NCBI GenBank assembly: GCA_963732695.1
Contig: CAVTAP010000015.1
Location: 33,160 to 97,159 of the forward strand
Direction of reading: 5' to 3'
DNA: 64,000 nucleotides
Origin: CADEDH01 sp963732695
GTDB lineage: Bacteria > Actinomycetota > Acidimicrobiia > Acidimicrobiales > SZUA-35
Position numbers and translations under genes: made by a program. The notes beneath the pieces were generated by a model, which had not been told where the DNA came from, did no database searches, and was given only the letters and a program-made list of their open reading frames with translations. This document shows, in pieces, positions 56,627 through 64,000 of this stretch (position 1 is the first letter of the stretch; each line of letters starts with the position of its first letter).

Positions 56627-59330
56627 TCAGCGGTGGCGCTCGTGCCCGAACAGGTTGAGCTGGTGGGCGAGGCTGACGGCGCCCCGGCGATTGTTGACGC
56701 CGAGTTTGGTGTAGATGCGCTGGGTGTGAGTACGGACCGTGGCGAGCGACACGCTCAGCTGGCGGGCGATGGCTGGACCGTCCAGCTCGGAGGCGAGAAG
56801 GCGGAGTACGTCGAGTTCCCGTTCGCTGAGCGGGTCGATCAGCGGTTGTCGCGTCGGGATCCCGTACACAGGGGCGGCGTTGCCGCGCAGTCGCCGTGCG
56901 AACGCCCACCCGGGTCGCTGAGCGGCGAGGGTGCGCAGCAGCCCGGTCAGGTGGCTGCCCTCGGCCGTGAACACCCTGACCCACCCCTCGGACTCGGCCA
57001 GCCGGACGGCTCGTTCCAGGGACGACAGCGCCTGGCCTTGCTCACCCGCCGCCTGCAGCGCGAGAGCAGATACGACGAGGATCTCGATCACGGAGCCGGT
57101 TCGAGCGCCGGCCTCGGCCGCAACCAGGACGCGATTCAGCAGACCGGTCGCCTCGGCAACCAACGACGGTGAGCCGGTCGAGGCGTGCTCCGCCAGGAGC
57201 ACCCGGGCCACCGTGACGAGCTCATACTCGTGCCTGTAGATGGGGTCGTTATCCAGGCCCAGGGAGACGGAAGCCAGCCAGGCCCTGGCCCCAGCCAGAT
57301 CGCCTCGCGCCGCCGCTAGCCGGGCCCGGGTCGCCGCCACCGGCCGGACGTTAGGGGAGAAGTCGCCGACGTACACCCGCTCGGCTTCCGCCAGCAGACC
57401 GGCGGCCGCGGCCGGGTCACCCTGGCCGTCGCGTAGGGCCGCCATGGCGACTCGCCACCGGTAGGGGTTCTGGGGAAGGCCGGCGCCCTCTCCGAGCCTC
57501 GCCGCGTGGTCCAGTTGAGCGGCGGCGGTGTCAATCTCGCCGCGCTCCCACGCCACACGGGCCAGAGCGACGTACATGTCGGCGGTGCCCCGCACCGGTC
57601 CGGGGCCCCGCCCCTCGATCTCGGCGAGGCGCAGCGCATCATCCGCTGCACGCTGCGCCGCTCCCAGCCGACCCCGGGTCAGCTCGAGATCCACCAGGGT
57701 GACGGTGCAGCCGAGCACATCGGCGACATAGCCGGCCTGGGCCAGTTCGTCGGCGGCGAGGGCGTAGCTCCGGTGCGCAACGTGGATGTCGCCCTCGGTC
57801 CAGGCCGCCAGGCCAGCGAGGGCCGAGGCGGCAGCGATCGTCAGGTGATCGTCGTCAGCTGCCAGCCCGTGCGCGGCTTCGGCGTGGGCCACCGTGGCCT
57901 TTGTATCGCCGTGGACGAGGGCCAACGCCGACCGGTAGGTCTCGATCAGGCCGGGAAGGCGGGCGAACTCGGGCCAGTCGTGAATGACCAGTTGCTCGGG
58001 CGGCCGGGCCAGGTCCTGCTCGACCTGACAGAGCCTACGGTCGAGATCGTTGAACTCGTTGCTGGCCGCCAGGCCGCCGATGAGACCCACGGCGAGAACC
58101 GGCCGGTTGGCCAGCACCTCGCCCGGGAGCTCACTGGCCCAGTGCCGGATGACATCCTCCCGGCGTTGGCGGCGGAGCCCGGGGATCGCCAGTTCCACCA
58201 GGTCCGCCGCCCGGTCGGCGTCCCCGGCAGCCAGTGCGTGGCGCACGGCGGCTTCCGGCCCACCGGCCGAGGCGTACCACGCACTGGCGCGCCGGTGCAG
58301 CTCGGCCACGGCCTCAGGCCGTTCGTCGACCAGATGGGCCCGGAGCACCTCGGCGAACAGATGGTGGTACCGGTACCAACGCCGGGTGTCGTCGAGTGGC
58401 ACGACGAACAGGTTGGCGCGCTCGAGCGCCTCCAGCATCGCCTTGCCGTCGCTGCGGTCGCCCACCGCGTCACACAGCTCCCCGGTCAGCCCGCCGAGGA
58501 TCGAGGTGTCGAGCAGGAACCGGCGCACGTGGGCCGGTTGCCGGTCGAGCACCTCTTCGGCCAGGTAGTCGACAACGAAGCGATCGTCGCCAGCGAAGCC
58601 AGCAATGAAGCCGGACGGGTCGGCGCATCCCTGCAGGGACAGGGCCGCCAGTTGCAGCGCCGCGGCCCAACCTTCTGTGCGGGCCCCCAGTGCGGCCTGA
58701 TCGCCCGGTGACAACGCGAGCCCGAGGTCGGACAGGAACACGCTCGCCTCCCCGTCGGTGAAGCGCAGATCCGCCGCCCGGATCTCGACCAGCTCGCCCC
58801 GGGCCCGCAATCGGGCAATCGGCAGGGCAGGGTCGACCCGGGTGCTGATCACCAGATGCACCTGGGGCGGCAGGCGCTCCACGAGGAGCGTCATGCCCGA
58901 CTGGACGGCCGACCCATCGGCCAGGTGGTAGTCGTCCAGGATCAACGTGAGGTCGTCGGGCTGCACGCTCAACTCGTTGATCAGTCCCGCCAGCACGGTC
59001 TCGACAGATTCCCGTCCGGACCGGTGCTGGACCAGTGCCGCCGTTGCCGCACCCGGGACGGCCCGCTCCACCGCGCTCGAGGACGTAGGCCCAGAACCGG
59101 GACGGGTCGGCGTCGCCCTCGTCGAGCGACACCCAGGCACGCCGCCTCGAGCTGTCGGCGGCCAGCCAGGTCCCCAACAGTGTGGTCTTGCCGAACCCGG
59201 CCGGTGCGGCGACCAGCGTGAGCCGGGCGTCGGTGCTCTGGAGCAGACGCTGGTACAGCCGGGGCCGGGCCACCGCCGCTCGCCGCCGTAGCGGAACGTG
59301 CAACTTGGTCTCGACCAATGAGTCTGGCAT
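56627..59330 (-). CDS. LuxR-family ATP-dependent (LAL/MalT-type) transcriptional activator, one frame break
   Basis: About 900 residues. N-terminus LVETKLHVPLRRRAAVARPR with Walker A VAAPAGFGKTTLLGTWL, then TLILDDYHLADGSAVQ as Walker B-like region, a TPR-like helical middle, and a C-terminal LuxR HTH (LSERELDVLRLLASELDG, ending RTHTQRIYTKLGVNNRRGAV). These respond to small molecules via ATP and oligomerisation. The frame breaks near 59082 between FWAYVLE and AVPGAATAALVQ; length 2704 nt is one over a multiple of three. ATG 59330 chosen at MPDSLVETK. First gene of the co-directional set ending in the ABC exporter, so it is the likely regulator. Confidence 0.84.
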
Positions 59331-59524
59331 CCGTCCTCGTCCTGACCCGTCGGGAGCGGTGCGGGCCGGGGCGCAACTCATCCGGGGGTCGTGGGCCCAT
59401 TACAGCGTGTGAGTCCTGGTCAGGGCAACCGTCTTCAGCGACGGAGCGGTGGCGACCCAGCCAAGGCGGTGGGATAGTGAGCCCAGGCTGGCGAACAGAT
59501 GCAAGCGGCGCACCTGGTGGAATC

Positions 59525-60803
59525 ATGACTGCACGAGACCGCTCCCCCGAGGCCGCACTGCTCCCGGCCGGCCTCTCGCCGTCAGCACCCGTCGGACCAT
59601 GCTTCATCGCTCTGTACACGTTGTCGTACGCCGGTGGAGCGCTGCTGTTCCTGGCCCCGCTGCTCGTCACGCTGGCCCTCAAGGTCAACGAGCTGGTCGG
59701 CATCGATCGGGCGCCGCGGAGCCTCGCCCTGATCACAGGAGCCGGCTCACTGTTGGCGCTGGTGAGCAATCCCTTCTTCGGTCGACTCAGCGATCGGACG
59801 ACCTCGCGTCTGGGCAGGCGTCGGCCTTGGATGCTCGTCGGTCTCGCCGGCGGAACCATCGGCATCATGACGGTGGCCATAGCGTCGAGCGTCACCGTCG
59901 TCCTCGTCGGCTGGTGCCTGGCGCAGGTGTTCCTCAACGCCCTGCTCGCCGCCCAGACCGCGATCCTGCCCGACCATGTCCCGACCGCCCAGCGAGGCGT
60001 CGTCTCCGGCATTCTCAGGGACTTGCCTCCCCGCCGCCTCGGTGGCCGGCACCTATCTCGTGCAACTGTTCGACGGCACCGGCGTCTTCATGTTCCTCGT
60101 CCCGTGCATGGTCGGGGGGCTCCTGGTCGTCGTCTTCACCGCCACAATGCAGGATCGCCGACTGGACCCCCTGACCAAGCCGCCATGGTCCCTACGGGAG
60201 TTGCTGGAGTCGTTCTACATCGATCCCCGACACCACCTGGACTTCGCATGGGCCTTTCTCAGCCGGTTCATGCTCGTCATGGCCTACGCCGTGCTGGTCA
60301 CGTACCAGGCCTACTACCTCCTCGACCACATCGGTATCGGCGCCAGCGATGTCCCCCGCCGTATCTACCTCGGAACCTCGGTCCAGTCCGTCGTCCTGGT
60401 CGTCACCTCACCCCTTACTGGCAGACTCTCCGACCGGGTGGGTCGGCGGAAAGTGTTCGTCGCCGGTGCGGCGGCTGTGTATGCCTTGGCGATGATCCTC
60501 CTGGCCACGGCCGACGACTTCGACGACTACCTGGTCGGCATGGCCATCGGCGGCCTGGGTTTCGGCATGTACATGGCCGTCGATCTGGCACTGGTGGTGG
60601 ATGTGCTCCCGGACAGCGGTTCGGCGGCCAAGGACCTGGGGGTGCTCAATATCGCCGGGGCGCTCCCGTTCGCTCTGGCCCCTGCCCTTGCGCCAGCGAT
60701 CCTCGGCATGACCGATGAGAGCTACCCAGCGCTCTTCGCCGTGGCCGGCGGTTGTGCCCTGCTCGGCGCGGCGGCGATCCTGCCGATCAAACTGGTCAGG
60801 TGA
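59525..60803 (+). CDS. Major facilitator superfamily transporter, one frame break
   Basis: About 425 residues, 12 helices. The MFS loop motifs GRLSDRTTSRLGRRRPWMLV (loop 2-3) and GRLSDRVGRRKVFVAG (loop 8-9) are both present. The N-terminal half ends at RGVVSGIL, then the frame moves near 60021: removing one A in CTCAGGGAC gives GILG(T)CLPAASVAGTYLV. Length 1279 nt is one over a multiple of three. Divergent from the LAL regulator. Resembles sugar or drug MFS carriers; substrate unknown. Confidence 0.82.
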
Positions 60804-60806
60804 CAG

Positions 60807-60960
60807 GATCAGGCGCGCAGGCGTCGTGGAGAACGCGATCGTGACGGCCGGACCCCACGTCATCGTCGATGCCGGGCTATTTCCAACAGCAGGGAGCGTC
60901 AAAGGGGTAGACGGGCGTCATCGATTTGCGATACAGGTCGGTGTACCTTGATCAGGCGCG
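60807..60960. repeat. Pair of 11-bp direct repeats
   Basis: GATCAGGCGCG at 60807-60817 and again at 60950-60960, one just after the MFS stop and one overlapping the TIGR03086 stop. They bracket 132 bp without coding signal. Could be chance or a short duplication. Confidence 0.35.
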
Positions 60961-61506
60961 ACCTGAGAGTGCCAGTAGTTCCTGTTGCGGGCTGTGGCCG
61001 ATCGCAGCCTTTGGCTCGATACCGAAACCCATTCCCTCTGGTTCCGTACGCACGATGCGTAGGACTGCATCGATCAGATCCGGGTCAAGCGTGGCATCCA
61101 CGCCGATGGCCACAGCGAGGTCCCAGGCATGAAGCGCGCAGTCGAAGATGCGGAACCTCAGGAACCGGCGGGTGCTGATCTCACCGAGAGGGTGATCGAC
61201 TGAGCCGTCGAGCGCGCCCGGCGATCTGAACCGTCGTCGCTGCTCGGCCGAGGTCGAGGTGAAGTCCTCAACCGGTTGATCGCTGAGCTGGGTGGTCGAG
61301 ATGATCTGCTCGATGGCCTCCGAGGATGGCGTACCATCGAGCACCAGCGTGGCGAAACGGTTGCCGCCCACGACGTGCGCTATCAGATACCGCACGTCCC
61401 ATTCCTCGCATGGGGTCGTCAGTGCGAGCTGGTCGGTGGTGACGTTGCCGAGGCGTCGTGCGAACTCCGTTGTCGCAAGGTCAAGGGCGTCGAGATCATC
61501 AAGCAC
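60952..61506 (-). CDS. TIGR03086-family protein, second copy
   Basis: 184 residues. LTTPCEEWDVRYLIAHVVGG and FRIFDCALHAWDLAVAIGVD are the family's N- and C-terminal metal-site motifs; it ends IGHSPQQELLALSGRA. Shares only the core with the copy at 49191, so it is not a recent duplicate. GTG start at 61506. Confidence 0.8.
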   Translation of the reverse strand: MLDDLDALDLATTEFARRLGNVTTDQLALTTPCEEWDVRYLIAHVVGGNRFATLVLDGTPSSEAIEQIISTTQLSDQPVEDFTSTSAEQRRRFRSPGALDGSVDHPLGEISTRRFLRFRIFDCALHAWDLAVAIGVDATLDPDLIDAVLRIVRTEPEGMGFGIEPKAAIGHSPQQELLALSGRA

Positions 61507-62030
61507 TGGAGGTCGCTCTCTCTACTGACGCTTGGTCGTCGACACACCGTAGCGGGCTCGGCGCGAAGGCATCGGCGGTATGCGCGTGCTCCACGTGCGC
61601 TGACGGCTCCGCCGCCCGGGTCTCGGGCGCGGCGGTGAGCACCGACGTTCGATCTCGCTGACGTGCTGGTGGACGTGGATGTAGGACTGCAACATGGCTC
61701 GGCTTCTCTTCTGCGGCTTCGATCGTGGGGTGAATCAGGGCCGGGAGTTGGACAACGTGCGGCCATCCGCTCTGGTCTCTGACCGAAGGATCGGACCTAC
61801 GCCAGCTCGCGGCGTGGCCGTCCTGCTCGACCACCGACGCACCGACGAACGTCGTTGGTCGTCGGTACGTCGGCGATCGTCAGTCCGAAAGGTGGACGGT
61901 GGTCCACGCCTCGATTGGGACGATGTACTCCTGAGCGGCCAGGCTGTCGCTGCCTTGTCGGAGTCGAGCTCGACCGTGGCATCCATCGGGGTCTCGTCGA
62001 CGTGGCCGGCGGACAGCGCGACGTCGCAGA
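61507..62030. other. Gene-poor 524-bp region
   Basis: No open frame here resembles a known protein, and GC content is visibly lower than in the flanks. It carries a long hairpin (61834-61873). It separates the TIGR03086 and DUF4242 genes, both on the minus strand, so it should contain the promoter of the former and the end of the latter. Confidence 0.5.
61834..61873. terminator. Hairpin in the gene-poor region
   Basis: CCGACGCACCGACG (61834-61847) pairs with CGTCGGTACGTCGG (61860-61873) at 13 of 14 positions, with a 12-nt loop. It lies about 160 bases past the DUF4242 stop, so a distal terminator is possible, or an unrelated structured element. Confidence 0.35.
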
Positions 62031-62309
62031 TCAGGTCACCTCGCCGGTTGTCGGGTCGATGACGGTGGACACCTTGTTGACAGCGTCAGCCGGGAACCCG
62101 CCGCGCCGGGCATGTTCACGCACGGCGGCCTCGTCGTCCGCGACGTAGACGCAGTACATCTTGTCGTCGGTCACGTAGCTGTGCAGCCACTGAACGTGCG
62201 GAGCCATCTCGGCCAACACCTTGTTCGAGGTGCACGACGTCTCGGCCAGCTCGCCTGCCGACATTGTTCCGAGCCCGGGTAGGTCGCGTTCGATGACAAA
62301 CTTCGGCAT
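62031..62309 (-). CDS. DUF4242 (nickel-binding SCO4226-like) small protein
   Basis: 92 residues. MPKFVIERDLPGLGTMSAGE, then VQWLHSYVTDDKMYCVYVAD and REHARRGGFPADAV are the DUF4242 pattern; the His/Cys positions match the metal site of a nickel-binding Streptomyces homologue. AAGGAG precedes the ATG at 62309. Divergent from the BTAD regulator, which may control it. Confidence 0.8.
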   Translation of the reverse strand: MPKFVIERDLPGLGTMSAGELAETSCTSNKVLAEMAPHVQWLHSYVTDDKMYCVYVADDEAAVREHARRGGFPADAVNKVSTVIDPTTGEVT

Positions 62310-62480
62310 GGGGAATCTCCTTGATCGGGGTCGCTGGTCAGTCAGCGACTCCCACATCGTGAAACGTCGGCGTGGGACCGGGTATGGGTCGGGAGGAATC
62401 CGATCGACGCCTCGTCAAACGGCGTGTCACACGCCGACCTAGCATCGTGCTCGATGTAGTTCGAGAGGGATGAGGTCGCG

Positions 62481-64000
62481 GTGGAGATTCGATTGATCGG
62501 TCGGCCGGTGATCCTCGACGATGCCGGATCCGCTCGCCCGGTGCGCGGTCACCAGTCGTGGGCGTTGCTGGCCCGGATCTTGCTCTCCGACCGTCCGCTC
62601 GACCGGCGTGCGCTGAGTACGGAACTGTTCCCGGCTGCCGCCGACCCACTTGGAGCACTGCGGTGGTGTCTTGCCGGGCTGCGGCGAGCGATCGGCTCCC
62701 CTGACGTGTTCATCGGGGATCCCGTCGAAGTGGCGCTGCCGGCCGGGATGGTGGTCGACGTCGAGGAGCTGGAGTCCGGTCGCTTCGACATTGAACGCTC
62801 CGGCGACTTCCTCGATCGAATTGCACCGCGGAGCAGCTTCGAGTTCGACATGTGGTTGATGGTGCAACGCCAACGCATCGCTGGTCTGATCGACGCGCAA
62901 ACGCGTGCCGAGGCCCTGCGATGCCTCTCGGAGGGCGACACCCAATGTGCGGTCCATCTCGCGACGATCGGAGTCCAACGCGCCGCCCTCGACGAACGCG
63001 CTCATGTGGTGCTGGTCAAGAGCCTCGTCGCCGCCGGCTCGCACGCGGCAGCGTCGAGGCACGTGGAGGAGACCATCGCCCTGTTCGTCGCCGAGCTCGG
63101 CACTGAACCCACGTCGGCGTTGCGCGACGCGGCCCGTCGTCGTTTCGCTGGCGCGCCGCCGGGCGTGTCAAGACGCGCTGTTGCCGCCTCGCTGCTCGAG
63201 TCGGGCCGCGCTGCGCTCGACGCCGGAGCGACGGATGCCGGTATGGAGTGCCTCCGGCGCGCGGCGGACGAGGCCGACCATGCCGGCGACGAGCACCTCG
63301 CCGCAACGTGCCTGCTGGAGCTCGGAACTGCGCTGGTCCGTTCGGTGCGAAGCTACGACGATGAAGGGGCGCTCCTGCTGCAACAAAGCGCCAAAATCGC
63401 CGAACGGCTCGGTGCCGGCGAGATCGGGGCGACCGCGGTGCGCGAGCTCGGCTACATCGATGCGCTCGCCGGGCGGCGACCGGCCGCACAAGCCCACGTC
63501 GACCGCGCCCGCCGGCTCGCCGACGGCGACCAACACCTGCTCGCTGGCGTGCTCGCCGTCGAAGCCTTCAACCTCACCGACTGGGGACGTCACGAACAAG
63601 GCCTGACCGCCTACGCCAATGCCGTCGAGCTGTCTCGGCAGACGGGCAACACCCGACGCGAGGCGTGGGCGCTCGGGCTCGGTGGTTGGGCCCATCTCGT
63701 CGCCGGTGAGATCGAGGCCGCCCGATCCTGGATCGATCAGTCTCTACGTATTACCTCGGACATTCGGTGGGTGGCCTTCCGCCCGTTCCCCCTCGCCGTC
63801 TCGGCCGAACTGGAACTCCTCGCAGGGACACCCGCGACGTCGCTGTACTCCAGCCTGGAAGAGTCGTACGTGCTCAGCTGCAGTCTCGATGATCCGTGCT
63901 GGGAGGGCGCGACTGCACGCGCCATCGCACTCGCGCACGCCGCGGCTGGCGACTATCCCTGTGCCCTCGAATGGTCCGAACGCTCGCTGCGCCACTGCCT
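62481..64000 (+). CDS. BTAD-type transcriptional regulator, cut by right edge
   Basis: Open frame from GTG 62481 to the window end (506 codons). N-terminus IRLIGRPVILDDAGSARPVR, RGHQSWALLARILLSDRPLD and RALSTELFPAAADPLGALRW match the OmpR-like winged-helix of SARP/BTAD proteins, followed by the BTAD region (WLMVQRQRIAGLIDAQTRAE, ELGTEPTSALRDAARRRFAG). Beyond it are TPR-like helices (AAQAHVDRARRLADGD, GWAHLVAGEIEAARSWIDQS). GAGAGGGATGAGG lies before the GTG. Codon use is less GC-rich than in genes to the left. Function: probably controls DUF4242 and downstream genes outside the window. Confidence 0.8.
   Translation, partial: MEIRLIGRPVILDDAGSARPVRGHQSWALLARILLSDRPLDRRALSTELFPAAADPLGALRWCLAGLRRAIGSPDVFIGDPVEVALPAGMVVDVEELESGRFDIERSGDFLDRIAPRSSFEFDMWLMVQRQRIAGLIDAQTRAEALRCLSEGDTQCAVHLATIGVQRAALDERAHVVLVKSLVAAGSHAAASRHVEETIALFVAELGTEPTSALRDAARRRFAGAPPGVSRRAVAASLLESGRAALDAGATDAGMECLRRAADEADHAGDEHLAATCLLELGTALVRSVRSYDDEGALLLQQSAKIAERLGAGEIGATAVRELGYIDALAGRRPAAQAHVDRARRLADGDQHLLAGVLAVEAFNLTDWGRHEQGLTAYANAVELSRQTGNTRREAWALGLGGWAHLVAGEIEAARSWIDQSLRITSDIRWVAFRPFPLAVSAELELLAGTPATSLYSSLEESYVLSCSLDDPCWEGATARAIALAHAAAGDYPCALEWSERSLRHC

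Overview
The window is high-GC DNA (codon third positions mostly G or C). Gene content points to an actinobacterium, probably class Acidimicrobiia: luciferase-like and HpaB-type flavin oxygenases, CaiB/BaiF CoA-transferases, two TIGR03086 proteins, a class F sortase with a DUF4397 partner, and a monoderm type IV pilus locus without a PilQ secretin. The taxon is inference; no rRNA, tRNA, CRISPR array or insertion sequence was recognised.

Layout. 0-3.4 kb: a truncated NarL-type response regulator and its DesK-type kinase (minus), a 60-bp-period repeat, then a CPBP protease and a DUF2306 membrane protein (plus). 3.3-13.3 kb: a catabolic region with a luciferase-like monooxygenase and hydrolase (plus), an HpaB-family hydroxylase and D-aminoacylase-like amidohydrolase (minus), Nudix, bicupin and hydrolase genes (plus), and a tandem two-domain CaiB/BaiF CoA-transferase (minus). 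14.1-24.1 kb: a minus-strand chemotaxis operon in the order cheY, cheA, cheW, soluble four-PAS receptor, STAS protein, cheR, cheD, cheB, second receptor. No flagellar genes lie nearby. 24.2-38.6 kb: mixed metabolism, transport and surface genes, including a TauD dioxygenase, aquaporin, flavin monooxygenase, DUF4397/sortase F pair, APC permease-UspA-PotD operon and an EAL-HDOD protein. 38.6-49.1 kb: a complete-looking type IV pilus locus (pilin, PilC, PilT, PilB, prepilin peptidase, three minor pilin-like proteins, a fused PilM-PilN, PilO and a small PilP-like protein). 49.2-64 kb: TIGR03086 proteins, a CtpE-like P-type ATPase, a GH16 remnant, a ferredoxin-metallo-beta-lactamase protein, an ABC exporter cluster behind a LuxR-LAL regulator, an MFS transporter, and a divergent DUF4242/BTAD-regulator pair that runs off the right edge.

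How they may work together. The chemotaxis operon could steer the type IV pili (twitching) rather than flagella, with the EAL-HDOD protein between the two loci; this is inferred from content only. The LAL regulator probably controls the co-directional small protein, DUF4386 and ABC exporter genes below it.

Caution. About thirty apparent single-base frame breaks fall within 13.5-23.4 kb, mostly in well-conserved chemotaxis genes, while the 10-kb pilus locus has none. Gene-length arithmetic and restored motifs show that most can be repaired by removing or adding one base. Local consensus error is the simplest explanation, but decay cannot be excluded. Genes affected are given with their full repaired extent.
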